A DNA stretch of 64,000 nucleotides from Rouxiella chamberiensis (GTDB taxonomy: Bacteria; Pseudomonadota; Gammaproteobacteria; Enterobacterales; Enterobacteriaceae): positions 3,720,001-3,784,000 of the forward strand of contig NZ_CP114058.1 in assembly GCF_026967475.1 (NCBI RefSeq), in the 5' to 3' direction. Under the pieces are notes generated by a model. It was not told where the DNA came from, did no database searches, and saw nothing but the letters and a program-made list of their open reading frames with translations. Each line of letters begins with the position of its first letter. Position 1 is the stretch's first letter. Positions 33,954-42,857 of this stretch are shown here, piece after piece. Both the position numbers and the translations under genes were made by a program.

Positions 33954-34769
33954 ATGGCAATAGAATTGATCGCAATAGATATGGATGGAACATTGCTTAA
34001 CCCGCAGCATGAAGTCACGCCGGCAGTTAAAAATGCGTTGGCCGCCGCCGTTAAGCAAGGGGTTCAGGTCGTTCTGGCCACGGGCCGACCTTTTATCGGC
34101 ATCAAGCGCTACCTTCAGGAGCTGGATTTGGAGCAGGCTGGATGTTACTGCATCTCCAATAATGGCGCTCTGGTGCATAACGCCGAAGATGGCAGCATTT
34201 TCGCCGAAACCACGCTGGCCTTTAACGATTTTCTCTATTTTGAATCGCTGGCGCGTTTATTGGGTGTGAGTTTCCAGGCGCTGACCTATACCGATCTCTA
34301 TACCGCGAACCAGGATATTAGCCCGTATACCATTCACGAGGCCTATATTACGGGTATTCCGCTGCATTACCGCAGCGTCGAGCAGATGGATCGCGAGATG
34401 CGTTTCCCTAAAGTGATGATGATCGATCATCCCGAAAAGCTGGACCACGCGATTACTCAAATCCCGCATGATGCCAAAGAGCGCTACACCATCATGAAAA
34501 GCTCGCCGTACTATCTTGAAATCCTCCACAAGAGTGTGAACAAGGGGCAAGGTGTCAAGAAACTCGCCGAAAAACTGGGGATTGCCCGCGAAAGCATCAT
34601 GACTTTGGGCGATCAGGAAAATGATATCGCGATGCTGGAATACGCGGGGCTGGGCGTGGCGATGGGCAATGCGCTGGACAGCGTCAAGGCGGTCAGCCAG
34701 TTCGTCACCAAAACCAACAGCGAAGACGGCGTAGCGTTCGCCATCGACAAGTTTGTCTTGAATAAATAA
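33954..34769 (+). CDS. yidA: YidA, Cof-type HAD sugar phosphatase
   Basis: A 271-residue HAD subfamily IIB phosphatase. Motif I is DMDGTLLNPQHE (about 8-19), motif II is ATGRPF, a lysine lies in KGQGVKKLAEKLGI and motif IV is MTLGDQENDIAMLEYAG. It matches E. coli YidA (270 residues), which hydrolyses sugar phosphates such as erythrose-4-P and alpha-glucose-1-P. ATG 33954 follows GAGGACGCT. In E. coli it also lies close downstream of gyrB. Confidence 0.95.
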   Translation: MAIELIAIDMDGTLLNPQHEVTPAVKNALAAAVKQGVQVVLATGRPFIGIKRYLQELDLEQAGCYCISNNGALVHNAEDGSIFAETTLAFNDFLYFESLARLLGVSFQALTYTDLYTANQDISPYTIHEAYITGIPLHYRSVEQMDREMRFPKVMMIDHPEKLDHAITQIPHDAKERYTIMKSSPYYLEILHKSVNKGQGVKKLAEKLGIARESIMTLGDQENDIAMLEYAGLGVAMGNALDSVKAVSQFVTKTNSEDGVAFAIDKFVLNK

Positions 34770-34837
34770 TGCGGCAATCACGGCTCCCGTGATGACGGCT
34801 TTGCCATCACGGAACCGGTAACAAATAGGGATGTAAC

Positions 34838-36130
34838 GTGGCGGGTGAAAAGCAGTTAACTTTTGAGGCGCGGGGTCACCAGCTGACCAATATCAATGTC
34901 TGGACGGCAGACAGCCAGTGGCTTGTCTATGATGTTCGGCCAAAAGGCAGCGATTTTAGTGGCGCAACCATTGAGCGCATCAATGTCGGCGACGGGACGG
35001 TGGAAACGCTGTATCGAGCCACGCAGGGCGCGCATGTGGGCGTCGTGACCGTCAGTGCCGACGCCGCTCCCCGCTACGTGTTTATTCATGGGCCGGAAAA
35101 CCCCGATGCGCACTGGAAATACGATTTCCATCACCGTCGCGGCGTCATTCTCGACCCGAAAACCTCGCCACAGCCTGCCACGCTTGATGCCTTTGACATT
35201 ACTGAACCCTATACGCCGGGCGCGCTGCGCGGCGGGTCGCACGTGCACGTATTCAGTCCCGACGGTTCGCGGGTCAGTTTTACCTATAACGATCACGTCA
35301 TGCACGCGCGCGATGCGGCAGAGGATTTACGCAATGTCGGCGTGGCGCTCGCGCATCATCCGGTGGTTGCGGCCAAGGCGCATCCACGAGAATACGACGG
35401 TACGCATTTCTGCGTGCTGGTCAGCCAGACCACGGCGACGCCGCAGCCGGGCAGCAATCAGATCAATCGCGCCTATGAAGAGGGCTGGATAGGCCAAAAC
35501 GGATACAAAAAAGCCGACGGAAAGCCACAGCGCTGGGCATTGGCTTTCATCGGCGACACGGTATCGGCGACGGGAGAAAAGCTGCCGGAAGTGTTTGTCG
35601 TCGACTTTCCTGCCGATGACAAGGCGCTTACCCAGGCGGGTGATTTTCCGTTGCAGGGAACCCCTTCACGTCTTCCGGCACCGCCGGCGGGGGTGGTTCA
35701 GCGCAGAATCACGTTTACGGCCGACAGAGCATATCCGGGCGTCGTGTCCCAGCCTCGACACTGGCTGCGCGCCTCACCCGATGGCGCGACAATCGCGTTT
35801 CTGATGAAAGACGACAGCGGCATTGTGCAGGTGTGGGGAGTGTCTCCGCTGGGCGGCGAGCCTTGGCAAATCAGCCGTGGCGCATGCGGCATTCAGTCGG
35901 CGTTGAGCTGGCACCCTCGGGGCGACAGGCTGGCGTTGATATGCGACAACTCGGTGATGCTGCTGGACGTCGCCAGCGGCGAGATGCAACGTTTAACCCC
36001 GCGCACCGACGTTGCACCCTGTGGCGATGCCGTGGTGGTTTCGCCAGACGGTAAATCGGTGGCGTTCATGCGTGAAATATCAGGATTTAATCAGTTGTTT
36101 ATCACATCAACCGAGAGTATGGCGGGCTGA
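34838..36130 (+). CDS. yidR: YidR, DUF3748 beta-propeller-like protein
   Basis: A 430-residue protein of the DUF3748 family, related to TolB-type propellers. QLTFEARGHQLTNINVWTADSQWLVYDVRP and TQGAHVGVVTV are followed by FIHGPENPDAHWKYDFHHRRGVI, which match E. coli YidR closely. Several propeller-blade repeats recur (ASPDGATIAFLMKD, WHPRGDRLALICD, VSPDGKSVAFM). GTG 34838 is the start after GGGATG. No signal peptide, so it is probably cytoplasmic. Enzymatic function is not established. The neighbouring yidQ gene matches E. coli order. Confidence 0.9.
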   Translation: MAGEKQLTFEARGHQLTNINVWTADSQWLVYDVRPKGSDFSGATIERINVGDGTVETLYRATQGAHVGVVTVSADAAPRYVFIHGPENPDAHWKYDFHHRRGVILDPKTSPQPATLDAFDITEPYTPGALRGGSHVHVFSPDGSRVSFTYNDHVMHARDAAEDLRNVGVALAHHPVVAAKAHPREYDGTHFCVLVSQTTATPQPGSNQINRAYEEGWIGQNGYKKADGKPQRWALAFIGDTVSATGEKLPEVFVVDFPADDKALTQAGDFPLQGTPSRLPAPPAGVVQRRITFTADRAYPGVVSQPRHWLRASPDGATIAFLMKDDSGIVQVWGVSPLGGEPWQISRGACGIQSALSWHPRGDRLALICDNSVMLLDVASGEMQRLTPRTDVAPCGDAVVVSPDGKSVAFMREISGFNQLFITSTESMAG

Positions 36131-36211
36131 TTCTCAGCGCGCTTTTCTCTGAAATCAGAACGCTTACCTGAAATCGGAAGCCTGAGTTCTCGAACGCCGC
36201 AACGGATAAGA

Positions 36212-36559
36212 TTAGTTTGCGGCGGCGGGCATGGGCGGAACATGATTGATATCGACGCCGTGGCTCAGCGCCAGATTTTTATTTTCGCTGGCTTTGATGC
36301 GATCAAGCGTACCCGGCTTGTCGCGGCGATAATAATCGTAAGGCAACAACAGCGTGTCCAGTGCCGCCGTAAAAGGAAGATCCAGCACCAGCAGGGGCGT
36401 CATGGCCCAGCTTGTGTCTTCACTCTTAATCATTCTGACGTCCGCCTTGGACCCTGAATAATACCCCTGATAATCACCGGTATGGCTCATTACGCTGGAA
36501 CAGCCGCTGGCTAAAAAAGCGCATCCTGTCGCTACAGGCAATAATAAAAATTTCTTCAT
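36212..36559 (-). CDS. yidQ: YidQ, YceK/YidQ-family (DUF1375) lipoprotein
   Basis: A 115-residue predicted lipoprotein. A lipoprotein signal peptide MKKFLLLPVATGCAFLASGC ends in the lipobox LASGC. CSSVMSHTGDYQGYYSG, LDLPFTAALDTLLLPYDYYR are the family signature. Start 36559 has GAG seven bases upstream. An ATG at 36571, four codons earlier, is possible but its binding site abuts the start. Function unknown. It is convergent with yidR and divergent from ibpA, as in E. coli. Confidence 0.88.
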   Translation of the reverse strand: MKKFLLLPVATGCAFLASGCSSVMSHTGDYQGYYSGSKADVRMIKSEDTSWAMTPLLVLDLPFTAALDTLLLPYDYYRRDKPGTLDRIKASENKNLALSHGVDINHVPPMPAAAN

Positions 36560-36897
36560 CTTTAAACTCATCTCTAACTGTCGGGCTGAGGATGTTCTTT
36601 AAAACCTACAAAACAGGTTCAGAAAGTGCGTTTAAAATTGTAGTACCGATTTGAAGAATTAACGTTAACTCACGGTAACTAATGACCATTATACCTTGGA
36701 TGAGGTAGACCTTTTCGCAACCTGACCAGCATTAATACGAAATTTTTTCTGGCGAATGCTTGAAATTAATTTTTTCACCGCCATTTTTATCATACGACGC
36801 TGCAAAAGAATACGCCGTCAGGGTATTCGCGCGTTATTGGCCTGTCCGACTGGAAGGCTGTATTTTTTCCTCGCTGCAATATTAGGAGGCAGTAATA
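36560..36897. promoter_or_regulatory. Divergent yidQ/ibpA regulatory region
   Basis: About 338 bp, AT-rich in the middle. It holds the sigma-32 promoter and thermometer leader described separately. No gene is seen. Confidence 0.6.
36759..36786 (+). promoter_or_regulatory. Sigma-32 heat-shock promoter of ibpA
   Basis: CTTGAA (36759-36764) matches the -35 exactly, and CGCCATTT (36779-36786) matches the CCCCATnT -10 with one change. Spacing is 14 bp. Transcription should begin near 36794, giving a leader of about 100 nt before ibpA. Confidence 0.78.
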
Positions 36898-36900
36898 ATG
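36863..36900 (+). promoter_or_regulatory. ROSE-like RNA thermometer at the ibpA start
   Basis: TCGCTGC (36871-36877) can pair with the Shine-Dalgarno AGGAGG (36884-36889) and following CAG across a short AATATT loop. The U[U/C]GCU opposite AGGAGG is the hallmark of ROSE elements known in enterobacterial ibpA leaders. Melting at heat shock would free the ribosome-binding site. Confidence 0.68.
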
Positions 36901-37308
36901 CGTAATTTCGATCTCTCTCCCCTTTATCGTTCCGCTATCGGTTTCGATCGCCTGTTTAATTTAATCGAATCCGGCCAAAATCAGGGCGGCGGTTATCCTC
37001 CGTATAATGTTGAACTGGTTGATGAAAATCATTACCGGATCGCCATCGCCGTGGCGGGATTCGCCGAGTCGGAATTAGAGATTACGGCCCAGGACAACAT
37101 GCTGGTAGTGAAAGGCGCACACGTCAATCCTCCGGCCGAGCGCACCTATTTATATCAGGGCATTGCCGAGCGTAATTTCGAACGTAAATTTCAATTAGCA
37201 GAACATATTCAAATTAAATCAGCCAATCTGGCCAACGGTTTACTTTATATCGATTTGCAGCGTGTGGTGCCGGAAGCCTCCAAGCCTCGCCGTATTGAAA
37301 TAATTTAA
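36898..37308 (+). CDS. ibpA: IbpA, small heat-shock protein
   Basis: A 136-residue Hsp20 holdase that coats aggregates so that DnaK/ClpB can recover the clients. [22 protein letters not shown] is the N-terminal arm. The alpha-crystallin domain runs from about 30 ([23 protein letters not shown]) to 120. The C-terminal IEI motif (RRIEII) is present for oligomerisation. ATG 36898 follows AGGAGG inside a predicted thermometer stem. Partner ibpB starts 127 bp downstream. Confidence 0.96.
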   Translation: MRNFDLSPLYRSAIGFDRLFNLIESGQNQGGGYPPYNVELVDENHYRIAIAVAGFAESELEITAQDNMLVVKGAHVNPPAERTYLYQGIAERNFERKFQLAEHIQIKSANLANGLLYIDLQRVVPEASKPRRIEII

Positions 37309-37410
37309 GAGTAACGATGAAGTCTCCAAAGTAAAAATTGCTCTGAAGGGTTCGCCGTAAGGGAGCCGGGCTGCGGCAATGTCGCCAATGCGCCACAGAG
37401 TGTATAAATC

Positions 37411-37438
37411 ATCTCGCTTCACTGAAGGAGTTAATATG
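37411..37438 (+). promoter_or_regulatory. ROSE-like RNA thermometer at the ibpB start
   Basis: TCGCTTC (37414-37420) pairs with GAAGGAG (37424-37430), with only ACT as loop, hiding the Shine-Dalgarno of ibpB. Same logic as the ibpA element, giving ibpB its own temperature control from the shared transcript. Confidence 0.68.
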
Positions 37439-37885
37439 CGTAACCACGATCTTTCCCCACTTCTGCGTCAATGGATTGGCTTTGATAAATTAGCCAGCAC
37501 GCTGCAAGGCAGCGATTCCGGCTATCCTCCCTACAATATCGAGAAATCAGACGATAACCATTATCGCATCTCGCTGGCGCTCGCCGGATTCAGGCAGAGT
37601 GAACTGAATATTGAGGTCGAGGGGCCGAGACTGACGGTCAGCGGTACGCCGACACCGGCAGACAGCAAAGTGGAATATCTGCATCAGGGGCTGGTGTGCA
37701 AAACCTTTAGCCTGAGCTTTACGCTGGCCGAACATATGCAGGTTGCCTCCGCCGAGTTCGTCAACGGTCTGCTGCATATCAGCCTGACCCGTGACGTCCC
37801 GCCTGCGCTGCAACCTCAGCGTATTGCCATCGGCACGGACAAGGCGGCCGCCGACACGCAGGCACTGGAAAATAATCCGGCCTGA
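37436..37885 (+). CDS. ibpB: IbpB, small heat-shock protein
   Basis: A 149-residue Hsp20 partner of IbpA. ATG 37436 ([20 protein letters not shown]) follows GAAGGAG; an upstream in-frame start at 37379 would read through the leader. The alpha-crystallin core has [23 protein letters not shown] and [15 protein letters not shown]. The C-terminal IxI-type motif is RIAIG and the tail is longer than in IbpA. Co-transcribed with ibpA, followed by a terminator. Confidence 0.95.
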   Translation: MRNHDLSPLLRQWIGFDKLASTLQGSDSGYPPYNIEKSDDNHYRISLALAGFRQSELNIEVEGPRLTVSGTPTPADSKVEYLHQGLVCKTFSLSFTLAEHMQVASAEFVNGLLHISLTRDVPPALQPQRIAIGTDKAAADTQALENNPA

Positions 37886-37952
37886 GAACGTGCGCACACG
37901 GCTTACCTCGCGGTGAGTCCTGCTGTTGATTAACCGCGTCTGAAAAGCCCAT

Positions 37953-37992
37953 AAAAAAACCGGAAACGCCTCGCTGGCCTTCCGGTTTTTTT
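37953..37992 (+). terminator. Terminator of ibpAB
   Basis: AAAAAAACCGGAA (37953-37965) pairs with TTCCGGTTTTTTT (37980-37992). The A- and T-rich flanks make it bidirectional, also serving avtA on the minus strand. Confidence 0.85.
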
Positions 37993-38009
37993 CGTCGCTA
38001 CCCGCCTTT

Positions 38010-39269
38010 TTACGCGGTGCGGTGCTCCTGATGCGCAAGTTCTATCTCTTCGGCAAGAATAATGACGCCGCGTTCGATTTCACTGGCCTGCGGAACATAG
38101 TTCATGCGCATGCATTGCTGGGTGTGCGCCCAGGGATGCTCAAGGCCGGGGAAGAAGTAATCGCCCGGCACCATCAACACGCCACGCTTCTTGAGGCGCT
38201 GATACAGCACTTCGGTCGTGATAGGCAAATCCTTGAACCACAGCCAGAGAAAAATCGCGCCCTCCGGTTTGTGGATAAGACAGCGCTCTTCGGGCAGATA
38301 GCGGCGCAGCGTGGCGATAGTTTCCTGCACACGCCGAGAGTAGAACGGGCGAATGATGTCCTGCGAGAGCCTGAGCAAATCCCCGCGCGCAATCATCTCG
38401 CTGGCCATCGCCGGTCCTATGCTGCCCGGAGAGAGGCTGATGATGCCGTTCATGTTGCTGATAGCCTTGATGTACTTCTCGTCGGCAACCACGATACCGC
38501 AGCGCGAACCCGGCAGACCCAGCTTCGACAGGCTCATGCACAGGATAATATTGGGATTCCAGAGCGGCGTGGCGTCGGTGAACACGATACCGGGGAAAGG
38601 CACGCCGTAGGCATTATCGATAAGCAGCGGAATATCATGCTGCTGCGCCAGGCCATCGAGGCGGATCAGCTCTTCGTCGGTCAGCACATTGCCGGTCGGG
38701 TTGGTCGGACGCGACACGCAGATAAGCCCGATATCTTCGCCGATAGTCAGATGGTCGAAGTCGACGTGATATTTGAATTGGCCTTCCGGCAGCAGCTCGA
38801 TATTGGGTTTTGCCGAAACAAACAGGTCTTCGTCAACGCCGGCATCGGCATAGCCCAGATATTCCGGTGCCAGAGGGAACAGAACCTTGCTCAGCGTACC
38901 GTCGCTGCGTCGCCCCGCAAACAGATTGAACAGATAGAAGAAGGCGCTCTGGCTGCCGTTGGTGAGCGCGATATTGTCGGCGGTCAACTCCCAGCCCTGT
39001 TCTTCACTCAGCATTTTGGCCAGTGCATGACGCAACACGTCTTTACCCTGCGGGCCGTCGTAATTGCACAAGGCATCGGCGAGTTTACCGTCTGCCAGCA
39101 TCTCGCCCAGCAGATTCTGGAAATACGCCTGCATCTCAGGAATTTGTGCCGGATTTCCGCCACCGAGCATCACCGCTCCAGGTGTGCGCAAACCGTCATT
39201 CATATCGCCCATCAGGCGGGTAATGCCGGAAAAACGGGTAAATTTTTCGCCGAAAACAGAGAACGTCAT
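38010..39269 (-). CDS. avtA: AvtA, valine-pyruvate aminotransferase
   Basis: A 419-residue fold-type-I PLP aminotransferase (transaminase C) that converts 2-ketoisovalerate and alanine to valine and pyruvate. MTFSVFGEKFTRFSGITRLMGDMNDGLR, LTNGSQSAFFYLFNLFAGR, SRPTNPTGNVLTDEE and LLIDNAYGVPFPG are characteristic. The PLP lysine lies in CMSLSKLGLPGSRCG. Length is close to E. coli AvtA (417). In E. coli it is also near the yiaC-tag-ghrB region. Its own promoter should lie in the 180-bp gap behind ghrB. Confidence 0.95.
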   Translation of the reverse strand: MTFSVFGEKFTRFSGITRLMGDMNDGLRTPGAVMLGGGNPAQIPEMQAYFQNLLGEMLADGKLADALCNYDGPQGKDVLRHALAKMLSEEQGWELTADNIALTNGSQSAFFYLFNLFAGRRSDGTLSKVLFPLAPEYLGYADAGVDEDLFVSAKPNIELLPEGQFKYHVDFDHLTIGEDIGLICVSRPTNPTGNVLTDEELIRLDGLAQQHDIPLLIDNAYGVPFPGIVFTDATPLWNPNIILCMSLSKLGLPGSRCGIVVADEKYIKAISNMNGIISLSPGSIGPAMASEMIARGDLLRLSQDIIRPFYSRRVQETIATLRRYLPEERCLIHKPEGAIFLWLWFKDLPITTEVLYQRLKKRGVLMVPGDYFFPGLEHPWAHTQQCMRMNYVPQASEIERGVIILAEEIELAHQEHRTA

Positions 39270-39449
39270 AGCTTACTTTGCGTGTTATCAAAATGTGACG
39301 CCCACCTTAACGCCTGCGCCGCGGCTGTGCAATCGGAGGAGGACACGAAAGGCAAGATAGTCGAAGGGAGGAGAAGGGTAAGAGAGCAGAATAGCGCGGC
39401 ACCGAACTCGGCACCGCGCCGTTTTCTTCAGATAAAAATCAGGAAAAAA

Positions 39450-40430
39450 TCAGGATTTTTTCAGATCTTTAGCATTCACGCAGAACTCGTTGGTGGAGTC
39501 TGACAGCGCAGCAATCAGGTTGTCCACCGCCAGCGCGTCCATGTCGTAGCGAGTTTGCGCCGTAGCGGAACCAATGTGCGGCAAGGTCACGACGTTCGGC
39601 AGCTTGAGCAGGCCGGAATCATTCGGCATAGGCTCTTTCTCGTACACGTCGAGACCTGCGCCATAAATGGTACCGTCTTGCAGAGCCTGAATCAGCGCCT
39701 GCTCGTCAATCACCGGACCGCGACCCGCGCTTATCAAAATGCCGGTAGATTTCATCTTCGCCAGCTGATCCTTGCCGATGATGTGGAAAGTCTGATCGCT
39801 CAGCGGCAGAATAACCACAACGAAATCAGACTCTTCCAGCAAGGTGTCCAGCGAGCATTTGCGGGCGTTGAAGCGGTCTTCGGCTTCTTTATGCTGGCTG
39901 CGTGCGTTGTAGAGAATAGGCATGTCGAAGCCGAGATGTGCGCGCTGCGCCACGGCCAGGCCAATACGGCCCATGCCGATAATGCCGAGGGTTTTATGAT
40001 GAACGTCGAGGCCGAACCAGTCGGTCGGCGCATTGCCGTCCCATTCACCTTGTTTGGTGAGATTGGACAACTCGACCACGCGGCGTGCGGTTGCCAGCAC
40101 CAGCGCGAAAACCAGATCCGCAACGGTGTCGGTAAGCGCGGCAGGCGCGTTGAACAACGGAATGCCGCGACGGCTGAGTTCGGCAACGTCAAAGCTGTCG
40201 AAACCTGCCGAGGCCGTCGAAACACCGCGCAGACGCGGCGCATGGTCGATTAACTCTTTGTTGATTGCGCCGCCGGAACCCAATAATCCTTCAGCCTCTT
40301 TCAAGGCCTCGAATACCTGAGCACGATTGGCGTCGTTAATACCATTAAATTCAACGACCTTGTAGTGCTGCTCAAGACGCTCGTGCAGATCGGCTGCGAT
40401 TTTTTTGTAGAGAACGATAGACGGCTTCAT
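39450..40430 (-). CDS. ghrB: GhrB/KguD, glyoxylate/hydroxypyruvate/2-ketogluconate reductase
   Basis: A 326-residue D-2-hydroxyacid dehydrogenase that reduces 2-keto acids including 2-ketogluconate to gluconate. The start [15 protein letters not shown] is GhrB-like. The NAD(P) motif is [21 protein letters not shown]. The catalytic Arg lies in [10 protein letters not shown], Glu in the VYEKEPMP region and His in [13 protein letters not shown]. It is last of a kguE-kguT-ghrB set under a LacI regulator and stands where E. coli has ghrB next to yiaD, so it can serve as kguD here. Confidence 0.93.
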   Translation of the reverse strand: MKPSIVLYKKIAADLHERLEQHYKVVEFNGINDANRAQVFEALKEAEGLLGSGGAINKELIDHAPRLRGVSTASAGFDSFDVAELSRRGIPLFNAPAALTDTVADLVFALVLATARRVVELSNLTKQGEWDGNAPTDWFGLDVHHKTLGIIGMGRIGLAVAQRAHLGFDMPILYNARSQHKEAEDRFNARKCSLDTLLEESDFVVVILPLSDQTFHIIGKDQLAKMKSTGILISAGRGPVIDEQALIQALQDGTIYGAGLDVYEKEPMPNDSGLLKLPNVVTLPHIGSATAQTRYDMDALAVDNLIAALSDSTNEFCVNAKDLKKS

Positions 40431-40506
40431 TACTTACTCCATCAAGCTAACGATTAGTAGACTGTTTGTTCAGTAAGACAATTCATTGATTAAAATAGAG
40501 ACTATT

Positions 40507-41775
40507 CTAGTGAGCCTCAAGCGGTTCCGCTGTTTTTTCGGGTTTGACCATCAAGGTCAGGATCACCGAAACCAGCAGGGACACGGCCATGAAGATAAAG
40601 GACGCGTCCGCATTTCCGGTGCTGCCATTCAGATAGCCGACAAACCACGAACCGAAAAACGACCCCAGCGCGCCGAGACTGTTGATCAGGGCCATCGCGC
40701 CACCGGCAACGTTTTTGGGCAACATTTCGGGAATAATGGCGAAGAACGGACCATAAGGCGCATACATCGCCGCACCGGCTATCACCAGCAAGCTGTAGGA
40801 CAGCCAGAAATTATGCTGACCGATAGCCCATGAACCAAAGAAGGCGATGGCCCCCACCAGCAGCAGCGGCCAGATAAACAGTTTGCGGTTGCGCATTCTG
40901 TCGGAGGCCCACGAGGCCAGAATCATCGCGATAGTGGCCGCGAGATAAGGAGCCGAAGAGAGCCAGCCCGCCTCGACCATGCCCATGGATTTTCCGGCGC
41001 GCAGAATGGACGGCAGCCATAACACAAAGCCGTAAACCCCTATGCTCCAGGTGAAATACTGCACACACAGGATGATGACGTTGCGCGAACCGGAAAGCCT
41101 GACCGTAGTTTTTGACGGCCTTGATATTTTTCTGTTCGTCGGCCAGCGCATCGGCCAGCGCCTTTTTCTCGTCCTTGTTCAGCCAGTTGACCTCTTCCGG
41201 CTTGTCCTTGACCAGGAACCACCAGAAAACCGCCCAGATAACCGCCGGAATACCCTCGAAAATAAACATCTCGCGCCAGCCAAAGGCGTGAATTAAATAG
41301 CCCGAGAGCACCGACATCCACAGCACGGTGACCGGATTACCCAGAATCAGAAAGGTATTGGCCCGCGAGCGTTCGGATTGGGTAAACCAGTTACTGATAT
41401 AAACCAGCAATGCAGGCATCACGGCGGCTTCGACAATCCCGAGCATAAAGCGGATCACCGCGAGCAGCGGAATGCTGCTGACAACGCCGGTCAAGGAAGC
41501 AAATGCCCCCATAATACAAGGCACCAGAACACCAGCTTTTTAACGCTGCGGCGTTCGGCATAAATGGTGCCCGGGATCTGGAAGAAGAAATACCCCAGAA
41601 AAAACAGCGCCCCAAGCAGGGATGACATCCCCTTGGTTATTCCTAGGTCGTCATTGATACCGGCGGCGGAAGCAAAGCTGAAATTCGAGCGATCGACATA
41701 CGCCAGACTATAGGAGATAAAAATGATCGGCATAATGTACCACCAGCGTTTGGCGGCCAATTTAACCTTGCTCAT
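40507..41775 (-). CDS. kguT: KguT-like MFS transporter, anion/2-ketogluconate porter (two frameshifts)
   Basis: A roughly 422-residue major-facilitator permease of the anion:cation symporter family. Segments in order are RWWYIMPIIFISYSLAYVDRSNFSFA (TM1 with the family YxDR motif), FFQIPGTIYAERRS, GIVEAAVMPALLVYISNWF, TWSIGVYGFVLWLPSIL and GGAMALINSLGALGSFFG. The frame shifts at 41506-41510 (a C5 run on the plus strand, one base short) and at 41088-41092 (one base extra). ATG 41775 has AGGGG eight bases upstream. It sits between kguE and ghrB, as kguT does in pseudomonad kgu operons. Confidence 0.85.
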
Positions 41776-41856
41776 CGTCAAACCCCTTACTCTGACCGCG
41801 TCTATAGCGCAGTCTTTGTTGTTGTAATTGTAAACAGATGCTCATTTTGCCCCCGA

Positions 41857-42630
41857 TCAGTGATTGACGCCGCGCAGCAACTCAACGTAATGGCGCGTAA
41901 CGGCAGTCAGATCCTCGCCTTCCAGCGGGAATTCGATGCCGCGTGGCACGTTGTCGGGCAGGGCTTCCAATACCGGTTTCCAGCTGCCGTCACTGTCGTC
42001 GAGTGCTACCGCATGCATTTTGCCGCCGCGTGATTCTGCCGCTTTCACATGCACATAGCTTACGTGCTCGCGCAGCGTTTCGGCCGCTTCCAGCGCATCC
42101 TGACCGACCCACAGCCAGTTGGCCATATCAAAGGTCATGGCAACCGGTAGGTCCAGGGCTTCGGCGGCATAGAAGAACGCGTTCATCGGATGCAGAATGC
42201 CGCCGTCCGGCGTCTGGTCGTTTTCCACTACCAGTTCGACATCATGCTGATTCAGCAGCACTTTCAGCGCCGTCAGGTCTTCACCCGGCACAAAGGCGCC
42301 GAGCGCTATCTTGAGTTTTTTTGCCTGTAGACGGGAGGCTTCGGTCAGAAAATCGGCCAGTGAAGGGTTGACGTTACCTTGTGCCAAAAACAGCGATTCA
42401 GGAACCGAATAGAAAGCAAAAAGCCTGTGCCGACGGATTTTTTCGCCGAGCGCCTCGAGCTGCTCGACTTCACCTTCGGCGAACAGCTCACGACGAATTT
42501 CGACGCCGTCAGCGCCCGATTCGGCGATAGGTGTAAGAAGGGCCGCCTGGCCACCCAGGTCTTTGACCGCCTGATAGCCATAAGCGGCGGTTACTATCAC
42601 GATGTCTGCCACGTTTTCTGATCTGCTCAT
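41857..42630 (-). CDS. kguE: KguE-like sugar-phosphate isomerase/epimerase-type TIM barrel
   Basis: A 257-residue xylose-isomerase-like (AP-endonuclease 2 fold) protein. Strands and metal ligands are visible in GADGVEIRRELF, ELVVENDQT, VAMTFDMANWLWVGQDALEA and YVHVKAAESRGGKMHAVALDD. Homologues are annotated KguE of the 2-ketogluconate operon; its exact reaction is not settled. ATG 42630 follows AAGGGA. First gene of the leftward cluster, behind a PtxS-like operator. Confidence 0.82.
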   Translation of the reverse strand: MSRSENVADIVIVTAAYGYQAVKDLGGQAALLTPIAESGADGVEIRRELFAEGEVEQLEALGEKIRRHRLFAFYSVPESLFLAQGNVNPSLADFLTEASRLQAKKLKIALGAFVPGEDLTALKVLLNQHDVELVVENDQTPDGGILHPMNAFFYAAEALDLPVAMTFDMANWLWVGQDALEAAETLREHVSYVHVKAAESRGGKMHAVALDDSDGSWKPVLEALPDNVPRGIEFPLEGEDLTAVTRHYVELLRGVNH

Positions 42631-42754
42631 GCCAATTTTCCCTTGATGCGTCGATGTTTTTACCCGGTCGGGCCCGAAAAAGCGCGGTAAACCCGAAAGT
42701 TAAAGGTAGGCCAATTTTCGCCTCAGGCGTAGTCCCTGTTAACATTACGTTAAC

Positions 42755-42768
42755 TGGAACCGGTCCCA
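42755..42768. promoter_or_regulatory. PtxS-like LacI-family operator before kguE
   Basis: TGGAACCGGTCCCA is a 14-bp perfect palindrome. It differs from the pseudomonad PtxS site TGAAACCGGTTTCA by three positions and keeps the central CCGG pair. It lies 125 bp upstream of kguE and just past the lacI stop, so the adjacent regulator probably binds it. Confidence 0.68.
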
Positions 42769-42857
42769 AGTAAAAGTTCGGTAACAGGAAAACATGATCT
42801 CGTAGGTGAAGAACGAGATCAGGGTCACGATTTTAGAGTATGGCTAACGGGAAGGGA

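Noticed and set aside
38022..39503. 493-codon plus-strand open frame opposite avtA and ghrB
   Set aside because: Spans two real minus-strand genes and their spacer; no family motif.
41491..41524. Reading kguT as three separate small membrane proteins
   Set aside because: The pieces line up head to tail as one MFS protein once two single-base indels are allowed.
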